DNA of 64,000 nt from Pseudomonas sp. TH41 (GCF_016650695.1 NZ_JAEKFH010000004.1:347772-411771), one strand, 5' to 3'. Shown: positions 1 to 10,230, counted from the first letter of the stretch. Numbers and translations are program-made. The notes: generated by a model not told the origin, from the letters alone.

Positions 1-984
1 GCCGGTCAGCATAAACGCCTGACAGCGGCAGCCGCCGAGATCCTTGTGCTTTTCATCGCAGGAGCGGCACGGCTCTTTCATCCAGTCATCACCGCGAAAA
101 CGATTGAAACCGAAGGAATCGGTCCAGATGTGTTCGATGCTGTGCTCGCGCACATTGGGAAACTCGACCGGCAACTGTCGGGCGCTGTGGCAAGGCAACG
201 CGGTGCCGTCCGGGGTGATGTCGAGAAACAGATTGGCCCAGCCGTTCATGCAGGTCTTGGGGCGCTCCTCGTAGTAATCCGGGGTGACGAAGATCAGCTT
301 GCATGGATGGCCCTGCGCCTCCAGACGTTGTCGATATTCGTTGGTGATGCGCTCGGCGCGCTGCAATTGCTCACGGGTGGGCAATAGGCCGACGCGGTTG
401 AGCTCCGCCCAGCCGTAAAACTGGCACGTCGCCAATTCGACGAAATCCGCTTCCAGCTCCAGGCAAAGCTCAATGATTTGTGCAATCTGATCGATGTTGT
501 GCCGGTGGGTGACGAAGTTGAGCACCATCGGATAGCCCTGGGCCTTCACGGCGCGGGCCATCGCGAGTTTTTGCGCGAAGGCTTTGCGCGAGCCGGCGAG
601 CATGTTGTTCACCGCTTCGTCTGCCGCTTGAAAGCTGATCTGGATGTGGTCCAGTCCGGCGACCTTGAAGTCGCGCACTTTCTGCTCGGTCAGGCCGATC
701 CCCGAGGTGATGAGGTTGGTGTAGTAACCCATGTCCCGCGCCGCTTTGATCAACTCGGCCAGATCCGGTCGAACCAACGGTTCGCCACCGGAAAACCCCA
801 GTTGCGCGGCGCCCATTTCTCGCGCCTCGCGAAAGACGCGAATCCACTCTTCGGTGCTCAGCTCTTCGCCTGACGTGGCGAAATCCAGTGGATTGGAGCA
901 GTACGGACATTGCAGCGGACAGCGGTACGTCAGCTCTGCCAACAACCACAAAGGTGGACCGGGGCGCTGATCAATCGGGCTCAC
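1..984 (-). CDS. pqqE: PqqE, radical-SAM PQQ synthase subunit (3'-truncated by window edge)
   Basis: Radical-SAM enzyme that cross-links the Glu and Tyr of the PqqA peptide, the first step of PQQ synthesis. The frame is open from a GTG at 984 to base 1 (328 codons). Near the N-terminus is the CxxxCxxC cluster motif (C-PLQ-C-PY-C), followed by a GFSGGEP motif. The C-terminal part has the Cys-rich auxiliary-cluster region (CRSCDEKHKDLGGCRCQAF). The GTG start overlaps the pqqC stop (GTGA), so the two are translationally coupled. Unusually, pqqD, whose product normally presents PqqA to PqqE, is not between pqqC and pqqE. The last ~50 residues lie outside the window. Confidence 0.95.
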   Translation of the reverse strand, partial: MSPIDQRPGPPLWLLAELTYRCPLQCPYCSNPLDFATSGEELSTEEWIRVFREAREMGAAQLGFSGGEPLVRPDLAELIKAARDMGYYTNLITSGIGLTEQKVRDFKVAGLDHIQISFQAADEAVNNMLAGSRKAFAQKLAMARAVKAQGYPMVLNFVTHRHNIDQIAQIIELCLELEADFVELATCQFYGWAELNRVGLLPTREQLQRAERITNEYRQRLEAQGHPCKLIFVTPDYYEERPKTCMNGWANLFLDITPDGTALPCHSARQLPVEFPNVREHSIEHIWTDSFGFNRFRGDDWMKEPCRSCDEKHKDLGGCRCQAFMLTG

Positions 985-1733
985 AGGGCGATCCCCCGGT
1001 GCCAGACGTTGTGGGCGGTGACGGTGTGATAAGGCGGGCGGTTCAGCTCGTAAGCCATGCTCATGGCATCGAGCATGCTCCAGAGAACGTCGAGTTTGAA
1101 TTGCAGAATCTCCAGCATCCGCTGTTGGCCTTCGGCGGTGACGTAGTGCGCCAACGTAATGCGCAAACCGTGCTCGACATCCCGCCGCGCCTGCCCCAGG
1201 CGCGTACGGAAATAGTCGTAACCGGCGACGTCGATCCACGGATAGTGAGTCGGCCAGGCGTCGAGGCGGGATTGATGGATCTGCGGAGCAAACAGCTCGG
1301 TGAGTGAACTGCTGGCAGCTTCCTGCCAACAGGCACGACGCGCGAAATTGACGTAGGCATCCACGGCGAAACGCACACCGGGGAGCACCCGTTCCTGGGA
1401 GAGTAGGTGCTCGCGTTCTAGCCCCACCGCTTCCCCCAGACGCAGCCAGGCCTCGATGCCACCTTCGCTGCCGGGCGCGCCGTCATGGTCGAGGATGCGT
1501 TGCAGCCATTCACGGCGCACGTCGCGGTCCGGGCAGTTGGCCAGAATCGCGGCATCCTTGAGCGGGATGTTGACCTGATAGTAGAAGCGATTGGCGACCC
1601 AGCCCTGAATCTGCTCGCGGGTTGCGCGCCCGGCGTACATGGCTTGGTGGAACGGATGATGTATGTGGTAGTAGGCGCCTTTGGCACGCAGGGCGGCTTC
1701 GAATTCGGTGGGGGACATCGGGGTGTCAGTCAT
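981..1733 (-). CDS. pqqC: PqqC, pyrroloquinoline-quinone synthase
   Basis: Cofactor-less oxidase that performs the final ring closure and eight-electron oxidation to PQQ. At 250 residues it has the normal family length, starting MTDTPMSPTEFE and ending NVWHRGIAL. Recognisable family segments include YYHIHHPFHQAMYAG and NRFYYQVNIPLKDAAI. The frame stays open upstream to an ATG at 1886, but that extension would be translated from a REPIN, so the ATG at 1733 is chosen. It lies 156 bp after pqqB, the gap being filled by the REPIN, and its TGA overlaps the pqqE GTG. Confidence 0.95.
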   Translation of the reverse strand: MTDTPMSPTEFEAALRAKGAYYHIHHPFHQAMYAGRATREQIQGWVANRFYYQVNIPLKDAAILANCPDRDVRREWLQRILDHDGAPGSEGGIEAWLRLGEAVGLEREHLLSQERVLPGVRFAVDAYVNFARRACWQEAASSSLTELFAPQIHQSRLDAWPTHYPWIDVAGYDYFRTRLGQARRDVEHGLRITLAHYVTAEGQQRMLEILQFKLDVLWSMLDAMSMAYELNRPPYHTVTAHNVWHRGIAL

Positions 1734-1784
1734 TGCGGTTCTCCGGGGAACAACCGTTGGGTGCTGTGGTGTCTGGTCTGGCCT

Positions 1785-1880
1785 CTTCGCGAGCAAGCCC
1801 GCTCCCACATTGGTTCTCTGTTGTTTACACATTTTGTGTCCAATGAAGATCCAGTGTGGGAGCGGGCTTGCTCGCGAAAG
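1785..1880. repeat. REPIN between pqqB and pqqC
   Basis: Two inverted REP arms (TTCGCGAGCAAGCCCGCTCC and its complement GTGGGAGCGGGCTTGCTCGC) are separated by a ~45-bp spacer. The element lies inside the pqq transcription unit, so the mRNA could form a long hairpin between pqqB and pqqC. Confidence 0.9.
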
Positions 1881-1889
1881 GACCATCCG

Positions 1890-2804
1890 CTACAGCTCAA
1901 TACTCATGCCGTCATAAGCCACTTCCACCCCACGCCGCTCCAGTAACGCCCGCTCCGCCGAGTCTTCATCCAGGATCGGGTTGGTGTTGTTGATGTGGAT
2001 CAGCACCTTGCGCTGGCGGGTGAAACCCTCCAGCACCTCAAGCATGCCGCCGGGACCGCTCTGTGCCAGATGGCCCATTTCACTGCCCAGACTGTGGCCG
2101 ACTTCACACACGCGCATCTCGTCATCGCGCCATAACGTGCCGTCCAGCAACAGGCAATCGGCGCGTTGCATCCAGCCCAACACGTCGTCATCGACCTGCC
2201 CCAGGCCAGGCGCATAGAACAGTGATGTACCGCTACGGAGGTCTTCGACAAACAGGCCGATCGTGTCGCCGGGTTGCGGATTGCCGCGATTAGGCGAGTA
2301 CGGCGCTGCGTTGCTGACCAGGGGAATCGCCCGAAACTGCAGGTGTTCGCAGGCCGCGATGCTGAACGGCTCGAGGTCGAGGCCGATGGGTTGCCACTGC
2401 AAGCCGCCGTTCCAGTGCTTGAGCATGGTGAACAATGGAAAGCCACTGCTCAGGTCCTCATGCACCCGCTCGGTGCACCAGACGTGATGCGGGCAACCTT
2501 CGCGCAGGCTCAACAGGCCGGTGCAATGGTCGATCTGGCTGTCCACCAGGACCACGCCGGCAATCGCGGTATCGCGCAATCGACGGGCCGGTTGCAGCGT
2601 TGGGAAATTCTCAAGTTGCGCGCGGATGTCCGGTGACGCATTGCACAGCACCCACTCCACACCGTTGTCGCTCAGGGCAATGGACGATTGCGTGCGAGGG
2701 TGCGCCCGCAAGCTGCCGTTGCGCACACCGGTGCACTGGCGGCAGTTGCAGTTCCATTGCGGAAAACCACCGCCAGCGGCGGAACCGAGAACGCGGATAT
2801 GCAT
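1890..2804 (-). CDS. pqqB: PqqB, metallo-beta-lactamase-fold PQQ biosynthesis protein
   Basis: MBL-fold protein of PQQ biosynthesis, reported to act as a hydroxylase on the PqqE/PqqF product. It is 304 residues, the family's usual size, starting MHIRVLGSAAGGGFPQWNC and with the CNCRQC cysteine cluster typical of PqqB. The frame extends 12 codons upstream, but the ATG at 2804 has a CTGGAG ribosome-binding site close before it and fits the family N-terminus. It lies 55 bp downstream of pqqA in the same direction. Confidence 0.95.
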   Translation of the reverse strand: MHIRVLGSAAGGGFPQWNCNCRQCTGVRNGSLRAHPRTQSSIALSDNGVEWVLCNASPDIRAQLENFPTLQPARRLRDTAIAGVVLVDSQIDHCTGLLSLREGCPHHVWCTERVHEDLSSGFPLFTMLKHWNGGLQWQPIGLDLEPFSIAACEHLQFRAIPLVSNAAPYSPNRGNPQPGDTIGLFVEDLRSGTSLFYAPGLGQVDDDVLGWMQRADCLLLDGTLWRDDEMRVCEVGHSLGSEMGHLAQSGPGGMLEVLEGFTRQRKVLIHINNTNPILDEDSAERALLERRGVEVAYDGMSIEL

Positions 2805-2859
2805 GGGCGATGCTCCAGAAGGCAGGCCCGGCCAACGCAACGGTCGGCCGGGTGAACAA

Positions 2860-2931
2860 TCAGCGGTTGGCGAAATACATCGTCACTTCGAAGCCAATGC
2901 GCAGGTCGGTGAACGCGGGTTTATTCCACAT
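2860..2931 (-). CDS. pqqA: PqqA, PQQ precursor peptide (23 aa)
   Basis: A 23-codon peptide gene too short for most gene callers. It reads MWNKPAFTDLRIGFEV-TMYFANR. The E-V-T-M-Y segment holds the Glu and Tyr, spaced E-x3-Y, that are fused to become PQQ. An AGAGGA ribosome-binding site sits just upstream of the ATG. It is first in the pqqA-B-C-E order, 55 bp before pqqB and downstream of the aldehyde dehydrogenase gene, as in P. aeruginosa exaC-pqqA. Confidence 0.96.
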   Translation of the reverse strand: MWNKPAFTDLRIGFEVTMYFANR

Positions 2932-3077
2932 GGGTCAATCCTCTTCTTGTGCCGGGTAATTCCGGTAAAGCCATTAATGCACGGGGTGCCAGGCAATCGA
3001 ATGCTACTTTCGAAGGAGATGGCGGCGTGCGTTGGTAGGGGGTGTCACACGATCTTCAGTGCACCTAAAACCAAAAA

Positions 3078-3177
3078 TGTAGGAGCGAGCTTGCTCGCGA
3101 AGGACGTGAGGGCACCGCGTACATCCAGGCGGTACACGTCATCGTTGACGTCCATCGCGAGCAAGCTCGCTCCTACA
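3078..3177. repeat. REPIN upstream of pqqA, downstream of exaC
   Basis: Inverted arms GTAGGAGCGAGCTTGCTCGC and GCGAGCAAGCTCGCTCCTAC are separated by a ~55-bp spacer. It sits between the aldehyde dehydrogenase stop (3201) and the pqqA leader, where it may act as a transcript-end stem. Confidence 0.9.
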
Positions 3178-3200
3178 GGGTTAGTGGTGTGTTTGAGGGG

Positions 3201-4721
<1,521 letters not shown>

Positions 4722-4836
4722 GGTGGGCCTCTGTCTGGGTCGATGCCTGTCGGGCAGACAGGCGATGAATCGATAGTAGAGAGCCCCGCGTGCCAGACGA
4801 ATGCGCCGTTGGCAGGAGGACTCTCGTTATTTGGTA

Positions 4837-4935
4837 GTAGGAGCGAGCTTGCTCGCGATGGTCGTCAACGATAACGCTGGAAACCTGACACTCCGTGGCG
4901 TTCTCGGGTTCATCGCGAGCGAGCTCGCTCCTACA
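4837..4935. repeat. REPIN between exaC and pedH
   Basis: Inverted REP arms (GTAGGAGCGAGCTTGCTCGC and GCGAGCGAGCTCGCTCCTAC, one arm with a single mismatch) enclose a ~55-bp spacer directly after the alcohol dehydrogenase stop. Confidence 0.88.
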
Positions 4936-4957
4936 GGGTTATGCGGTGGGTTCAGGG

Positions 4958-6733
4958 TTAGTGTTTGGCCACGAGATCTTTGGGCAATTTGAAGGTCCAA
5001 AGCATGCCGCCCTGGTTGAAATCCTTGATGCGCTTGGCCACTTCGCCGCCCCAGAGCGGAACTGCGCCCCCCCAGCCGGACAGCACCGAGACATACTGTT
5101 CGCCGTCCATTTCCCAGGTCACAGGCGAGCCGAGCACGCCGGAGCCGGTCTGGAATTCCCAGACTTTTTCGCCGGTCTTGGCATTGAACGCCTGGAGGAA
5201 ACCTTCCGGCGTGCCGGTGAACACCAGGTTGCCTTTGGTAGTGAGCACCCCGCCCCACAGCGGCGCGTAGTTCTTGTGGCGCCAGACTTCCTTGCCGGTT
5301 TTCGGGTCGATGGCGCGCAGCACACCGATGTAATCTTCATTCAATGGTTTGATGGTGAACCCGGCTCCGAGGAACGCGGCGCCTTTCTTGTAGGCGATGC
5401 CTTCGTTCCAGATGTCCATGCCCCACTCGTTAGACGGCACGTAGAACAGCCCGGTGTCTTTGTTGTAGGCCATCGGCATCCAGTTTTTTGCACCGAGAAA
5501 GGCCGGTGCGACGAACACTGAACTGCCTTTGGCTTCCGTGCCTGGGGCGCCGGGACGGCTGGCTTCGTTGTAGATCGGCCGGCCATCTTTATCCAGGCCG
5601 GAGGCCCAGGTGATCTTGTCCACGAACGGGAAGCCGCGGATGAATTTGCCGTTGGTGCGGTCCAGCACGTAGAAGAAACCATTGCGGTCCGCGGTGGCGG
5701 CAGCTTTGATTTCTTTGCCGTTTTCGGTGTAGTTGAACGAGATCAGTTCGTTCACGCCGTCATAGTCCCAGCCGTCGTGAGGTGTGCTCTGAAAGTGCCA
5801 TTTGATCGTGCCGTCGTCTGGATTGAGAGCCAAACGCGACGACGAGTAGAGGTTGTCGCCCGGACGCAAATGCGAGTTCCATGGCGCCGGGTTGCCGGTG
5901 CCGAACAGCAGCAGATTGGTTTCCGGGTCGTAATAGCCGCCCAGCCAAGGCGCCGCGCCGCCGGTTTTCCAGAGATCGCCAGGCCAGGTCTTGCCCGCTT
6001 CACCGCCGGAGATACCGTTTTCTATCGCTTTGCCGTCCTTGTAGACGTAGCCCATGTGACCTTCGACGGTGGGCCGGGTCCACAGCAATTCGCCGTTTTT
6101 CGGATCGTAGGCCGAGATCTTGCCGACCACCCCGAACTCGCCGCCGGCCACGCCGGTAATCAGCTTGCCGTTGACCACCAGTGGCGCGGCGCTGATCGAA
6201 TAGCCTTCTTTGTGGTCGGCAACCTGCTTGCTCCACACCACTTTGCCGGTGTCTTTGTTCAGGGCCACGAGTTTGGCGTCGAGGGTGCCGAAGAACACCA
6301 GGTCGCCATACAGCGCCACGCCGCGGTTGATCACGTCGCAGCACGGACGGATGTCGTCAGGCAGGCGCGCGTCGTATTGCCAGAGCTTCTTGCCGGTGCG
6401 CGCATCCACCGCGAACACTCGCGAGTAAGAACCGGTCATGTACATCACGCCGTCCTTGATCATCGGCTGTGCTTGCTGACCGCGTTGTTTTTCACCGCCG
6501 AAGGAGAACGCCCACACTGGCCGCAACTCCTTCACGTTGTCGACGTTGAGGGAGTCCAGCGGGCTGTAACGCTGACCCTGGACGCCCAGACCGTTGGTGA
6601 CGATCTGCTCCGGGTTCTTGGGGTCCTGGAGGATGTCTTGATCGGAAACGGCGGCCAATGCCTGGCCGGACAACAGCATGGCACTGAGCAGCACACTCAA
6701 GACGAAGGGTTGGCGACGTGCGGGTTGGGTCAT
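4958..6733 (-). CDS. pedH: PQQ-dependent alcohol dehydrogenase, lanthanide-type (PedH-like)
   Basis: Periplasmic type I quinoprotein alcohol dehydrogenase, 591 residues, passing electrons to cytochrome c550. A signal peptide (hydrophobic VLSVLLSAMLLSGQALA, cleavage near residue 28) is followed by a WD/PQQ propeller. The vicinal disulfide that packs on PQQ is Cys131-Cys132 (DIRPCCDVI). The catalytic Asp323 lies in HDGWDYDGVNE, and Asp325 two residues later is the extra carboxylate diagnostic of lanthanide-dependent enzymes (PedH, XoxF); calcium enzymes have Ala or Ser there. Its position between the ALDH and the MBL hydrolase also matches pedH of P. putida. Metal specificity is inferred from this residue, not measured. 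Confidence 0.93.
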   Translation of the reverse strand: MTQPARRQPFVLSVLLSAMLLSGQALAAVSDQDILQDPKNPEQIVTNGLGVQGQRYSPLDSLNVDNVKELRPVWAFSFGGEKQRGQQAQPMIKDGVMYMTGSYSRVFAVDARTGKKLWQYDARLPDDIRPCCDVINRGVALYGDLVFFGTLDAKLVALNKDTGKVVWSKQVADHKEGYSISAAPLVVNGKLITGVAGGEFGVVGKISAYDPKNGELLWTRPTVEGHMGYVYKDGKAIENGISGGEAGKTWPGDLWKTGGAAPWLGGYYDPETNLLLFGTGNPAPWNSHLRPGDNLYSSSRLALNPDDGTIKWHFQSTPHDGWDYDGVNELISFNYTENGKEIKAAATADRNGFFYVLDRTNGKFIRGFPFVDKITWASGLDKDGRPIYNEASRPGAPGTEAKGSSVFVAPAFLGAKNWMPMAYNKDTGLFYVPSNEWGMDIWNEGIAYKKGAAFLGAGFTIKPLNEDYIGVLRAIDPKTGKEVWRHKNYAPLWGGVLTTKGNLVFTGTPEGFLQAFNAKTGEKVWEFQTGSGVLGSPVTWEMDGEQYVSVLSGWGGAVPLWGGEVAKRIKDFNQGGMLWTFKLPKDLVAKH

Positions 6734-6901
6734 GACGGCTACCTCTGCGGTTTTTGTTATACCCGGGAAATTCTCCCGGTCTGGTGCAGATTCTTGGCCG
6801 CCGCCGCCTTTGTAACAATTACCCGCAATGCTGAGATTGCTAATCCCTTAGTACCGGGTCGGATGAGATGAGCCTCGGATTTTGTGATCTACCCCGCCCC
6901 C

Positions 6902-6993
6902 CTGTGGGAGCGGGCTTGCTCGCGAAGATGCCCTCACATTCACCATTGATGCTGCCCGACACACCGCCTTCGCGAGCAAGCCCGCTCCCACAG
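6902..6993. repeat. REPIN upstream of pedH
   Basis: Near-perfect inverted arms GTGGGAGCGGGCTTGCTCGC and GCGAGCAAGCCCGCTCCCAC with a ~50-bp spacer. It lies in the 278-bp gap between pedH and the hydrolase gene. The remaining ~170 bp next to the pedH ATG must hold any pedH promoter, but no clear -35/-10 pair could be picked. Confidence 0.9.
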
Positions 6994-7011
6994 GGGTTTT
7001 GTGTGTAAGTG

Positions 7012-7950
7012 TCACTTGTCTGCGGTGGAATCAACTCGGGTCATCTGTGCGCGTTCGTAACGCGGGTATAGATGGCTGACACTGCGGATCAGTTCGTAGC
7101 GGCTCAGGTTAATACCGGCGAAACGTTCGGGGATAGGACTACGGATCATCTCGGCCATGTCGCTGCCATTGGCGGCGCCGTCACGCATGAGCTGGTCGAG
7201 CCAGGTCAGGTAGTCACGCATTTGCTCGAAGGGCTTTGAGTCCGTTGCCACCGGCCCATGGCCGGGCACGATCAGCGTCCACGGCAAGCCTTGCAGCGTC
7301 GCGATGTCTGCCAGCCACACCGACAGCCCGGGGCTGTTGGGCGTGGTCAGCGCACGCTGATAAAACACCAGGTCCCCGGCAAACAGCACGCCGGTTTGCT
7401 GGTCGAGAATAGCCAGATCCGCGCCCGTGTGCCCACCCAGGCTCAGCAGGCGTAGATCGTGATTCCCAAAATTTCGCACGCCGGGTGTCAGCGTCTCAGA
7501 CGGCAACACAACTTCGGTTCCGCGCATCCAGTCGCCCACCAACCGATACATGTTCTCGGCCATCGCGTCGCCCTGTTGATGCAGCAGCGCCGTGGTGTCG
7601 GCCAGCGCGCCAATGGGCACGTCACTGAAGGCTTGATTGCCCAGCACATGGTCCGGGTGATGATGGGTCAGCATGACCAGAATCACCGGCTTGTCGGTGG
7701 TCGCGGCAATCGCTTTGCGCATGGCCTCGCCGTAGCGTTTCGACGGCCCGGTATCGATCACCACCACGCCGCGTTCGGTGACGATGAAGGCGGTGTTGAC
7801 GATGTTGCCACCGTTGGCCTTGGAGAAATTGTCGGTGCTGCCTTCCAGCAGCCAGGTGTCTTCGGCGATTTGCCGAGGCTTGAGCACGTAGTCGAGGTCG
7901 GCCAGGACCGGCAGACTCAGGCTCATGAACAACAACAGCATCCAGCGCAT
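7012..7950 (-). CDS. Quinoprotein-associated MBL-fold zinc hydrolase
   Basis: Exported metallo-beta-lactamase-fold protein, 312 residues from the ATG at 7950, which has a GAGG ribosome-binding site. An upstream in-frame start at 7983 lacks one. The signal peptide is MRWMLLLFMSLSLPVLA. The zinc motif THHHPDH is the family HxHxDH, with later ligands in LGGHTGAD, FAGDLVF and PGHGPV. It resembles the 'quinoprotein relay system zinc metallohydrolase' (SoxH-related) family next to PQQ dehydrogenase genes. It follows the SoxYZ-like gene by 16 bp. The substrate is unknown; persulfide or thiol-ester chemistry is only a guess from the SoxYZ link. Confidence 0.85.
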   Translation of the reverse strand: MRWMLLLFMSLSLPVLADLDYVLKPRQIAEDTWLLEGSTDNFSKANGGNIVNTAFIVTERGVVVIDTGPSKRYGEAMRKAIAATTDKPVILVMLTHHHPDHVLGNQAFSDVPIGALADTTALLHQQGDAMAENMYRLVGDWMRGTEVVLPSETLTPGVRNFGNHDLRLLSLGGHTGADLAILDQQTGVLFAGDLVFYQRALTTPNSPGLSVWLADIATLQGLPWTLIVPGHGPVATDSKPFEQMRDYLTWLDQLMRDGAANGSDMAEMIRSPIPERFAGINLSRYELIRSVSHLYPRYERAQMTRVDSTADK

Positions 7951-7966
7951 GATGCGCTCCTCAGGG

Positions 7967-8728
7967 TCAGGGTATGGCCGCATCGAATTGATTGCCGCTG
8001 TTGTCCCGCAGCAACAGGCGCGTCTGTCCTGCCCCTTCGATGTCGAAGGTCAGGTTGGGGTTTTCGCTGACGGCGGGAAACAGTTCAAGGCGAGCCAGCA
8101 CCTGACCGTTCTGATCCCGCAGCTCGGCATGGTTGATAAAGAATTCCGGAATGCCGCTGACCATGCCGTTGTCCATCGGATGCGCCACCTGCAAGCGCAA
8201 GCGGCTGAATTCACCACGGGGGTAGCGACCGCCCAGCACTTCGCCGATGTGCTCCTGCCAGCCTGGCTGGGTGCGCACTACGCTGGGCGCCGTGCAACCG
8301 CCGCCCGCCGCGTCAATCAGGGTCGAGCCGACGTGCCAGAGCCCGTCGCGGGTCAGGACGGCGGCACGCAACGGTGTGGCTTGTTCGATACGGATGCGGA
8401 TCGACAGCCAGGGCAGCACGCGATCCACGGGTTGGAAATCGACGATTCTCGGCAAGGGATTAAGTTCGGCCCAGGCGAGGATTTTCACCACCTCGCCCTT
8501 GAACGCCCGGGCGTCGATTTCCAGGGGCACTTGCCGCGCGTCTTCGGCGAACGGCGGTGCGAGCAACTTGACCCGCTCATCGAAAACGAACGGCGCATCA
8601 CCGAGCATCTGCTTGTGATAGAAGTCCCACATCACTGACGGCACCGGGTCTTTCCCCGGCTCGATCTGCGCCGCCTGCGCGGCGATGGGTAGCCAACAGG
8701 CCAACAGGCAACTCACTCGCCAGTCCAC
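7967..8728 (-). CDS. Quinoprotein dehydrogenase-associated SoxYZ-like carrier
   Basis: A 253-residue exported protein with a signal peptide (MDWRVSCLLACWLPIAAQA, GTG start). It resembles the SoxY-SoxZ fused carrier found beside PQQ dehydrogenases. A conserved Cys in DAAGGGCTAPSV fits a SoxY-like carrier cysteine. The C-terminal half (RGEFSRLRLQVAHPMDNGM) is SoxZ-like. The GTG shares one base with the TAG of the upstream binding-protein gene, implying coupled translation. Its role in the quinoprotein relay is not established; a covalent sulfur or electron carrier is inferred. Confidence 0.8.
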   Translation of the reverse strand: MDWRVSCLLACWLPIAAQAAQIEPGKDPVPSVMWDFYHKQMLGDAPFVFDERVKLLAPPFAEDARQVPLEIDARAFKGEVVKILAWAELNPLPRIVDFQPVDRVLPWLSIRIRIEQATPLRAAVLTRDGLWHVGSTLIDAAGGGCTAPSVVRTQPGWQEHIGEVLGGRYPRGEFSRLRLQVAHPMDNGMVSGIPEFFINHAELRDQNGQVLARLELFPAVSENPNLTFDIEGAGQTRLLLRDNSGNQFDAAIP

Positions 8729-9603
8729 TATTGGTACATCTCGGGCACGTCATACCGCAGGCCGTAACGGGCATAAATGGCTTTGACCGAGCCGTCGCGG
8801 ATCAACGCTTCCAGCGCCTCTTCCACGGCGTAAGCCAGTTGACGGTTGCTCTCGTGCACCGCCATGCCGATTTCCCAGAGCTGCTTGCCCATGTTCGGGT
8901 AGGCGTTTTCGGCCAGCGCCACTTGCGGGTCGGCCGCTTCATGCACTTGCCAGTCAATCTCGCCGCGCATGGCCATCACTGCGTCGACTTCACCGGCCTT
9001 CATCGCGGCAAACGCCTGGGGCACACCCGGATAATGGTGGGTTTTGCCGGCGAGCATGCCGTTGAACACCGACGTCAGGTAGAACGACGGCACGCTGTCG
9101 ACTTCGACACCGATCGGGTGCTGCTCGAACACCGCGACACTGCCCACCGAGTCCAGCCGGCGACGATCATAAGCGACTTGCCATTGCTCGTTCTGGTACG
9201 GGCCGAACATCACCACGTGGTCGTTCTCCAGCTCGCCCAGTTCATTGCGTTTTTGCGAGTAATCGCGGTCGTACGGCACGCGCATCATCAGGTCGGCCAG
9301 TTGCTGGTTGTGCAACTGACTGGCCCGCCAGATGTAATCGCGCAAATCGTCATCGAGTTTCTCGCCGGCCGGCGCCCAGATCAGCGTCAAGTGCACGCCC
9401 AGTGCTTTGGCCAATGCCTCGGCGAGTTCGACATCCACCCCTCGTGGCTGGCCGGCGTCTTCGAAGCTGTAGGGCGCGAAGTCTTTGTAGACCGCGACTT
9501 TCAGTTCCCCGGCGGCGATCATTTGGTCAAAGGTACGGACCTGCGCCTGCGCCATCTGGCAGCACAGCAACACGGCGCTGATCAACACGGTGAGCAGGCG
9601 CAT
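8728..9603 (-). CDS. Quinoprotein-associated periplasmic solute-binding protein (MoxJ-like)
   Basis: Periplasmic binding protein of the family 3 solute-binding fold, 291 residues. The signal peptide is MRLLTVLISAVLLCCQMAQA and the start of the mature fold is AAGELKVAVYKDFAPYSFED. It belongs to the MoxJ-like family ('quinoprotein dehydrogenase-associated probable ABC transporter substrate-binding protein'), known next to methanol and ethanol dehydrogenases. MoxJ/XoxJ is thought to help activate the apo-dehydrogenase rather than serve transport. It sits 3 bp after pedF and overlaps the SoxYZ-like gene by one base. Confidence 0.86.
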   Translation of the reverse strand: MRLLTVLISAVLLCCQMAQAQVRTFDQMIAAGELKVAVYKDFAPYSFEDAGQPRGVDVELAEALAKALGVHLTLIWAPAGEKLDDDLRDYIWRASQLHNQQLADLMMRVPYDRDYSQKRNELGELENDHVVMFGPYQNEQWQVAYDRRRLDSVGSVAVFEQHPIGVEVDSVPSFYLTSVFNGMLAGKTHHYPGVPQAFAAMKAGEVDAVMAMRGEIDWQVHEAADPQVALAENAYPNMGKQLWEIGMAVHESNRQLAYAVEEALEALIRDGSVKAIYARYGLRYDVPEMYQ

Positions 9604-9606
9604 GGG

Positions 9607-10068
9607 TTACTCCTCGGAGTGCACGCTGTCCAGGTAGGTACGCACCGCCCACAAAGCTTCCTGGCTCAAGTAATCGGCCATTTTCGGCATGTAGACCCGG
9701 CCGTCTCGCACCGCGCCGTTACGCACCCGCTGGACAAACCATTCATCACCGGCGTCGCCGACATCCAGCAGGCGCAAATCGGGAGCGATGCCGCCGGATT
9801 TGGCTTCCAGGCCATGACAGGCCGCGCAGTTCTGGTTGTAGGCCGAAGACCCGATTTCCAGCGCTTTATCGTGTTGCGGCGAAGAACGATAGGGGTTCAC
9901 CGCCGCCCAGCCATCGGCATCGACCGGCACGCCGGCGTCCTTGATCGGGGTCAGGCCCGGGGTTTCGACCGCTTGCGGCACCACGTTGCCGTGGGCCCAG
10001 ACAGAGCCTGCGCTGATAAAACCGGCCAGCAGTCCGGCAACAAGCAAGGCGTTGCGTTTTGTTGTCAT
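9607..10068 (-). CDS. pedF: Cytochrome c550, PedF/ExaB-type
   Basis: Periplasmic electron acceptor of the quinoprotein alcohol dehydrogenase, 153 residues. It has a signal peptide (LLVAGLLAGFISAGSVWA), one CxxCH haem c motif (NQNCAACHGLEAKSGG) and a candidate axial Met in MPKMADYL. It is first in the minus-strand run pedF - binding protein - SoxYZ-like - MBL hydrolase, all with gaps below 20 bp, so these form an operon. In P. putida the calcium enzyme gene pedE sits next to pedF; no second dehydrogenase gene is present here. Confidence 0.9.
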   Translation of the reverse strand: MTTKRNALLVAGLLAGFISAGSVWAHGNVVPQAVETPGLTPIKDAGVPVDADGWAAVNPYRSSPQHDKALEIGSSAYNQNCAACHGLEAKSGGIAPDLRLLDVGDAGDEWFVQRVRNGAVRDGRVYMPKMADYLSQEALWAVRTYLDSVHSEE

Positions 10069-10230
10069 TGTTATGCCCTCAGGATTGCACGCAAAACCTC
10101 TTGGCAGAGGCTATGGCACCCATCTTAAGAACCCCGTCACGCCAACCCCATGCTGCTTTGGTGGCCGCCGTCTAGTTCCTTGGTAGTAAGGCGAGTGGCC
10201 AACACGCCTGACGCCTGGCCGTAACGCGCT

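Noticed and set aside
1734..1886. N-terminal extension of PqqC to an ATG at 1886
   Set aside because: It would translate the REPIN; PqqC family proteins start at the MTDTPMS position.
8731..10128. 465-aa plus-strand frame opposite pedF and the binding protein
   Set aside because: Antisense shadow; the minus-strand proteins have signal peptides and a CxxCH haem motif.
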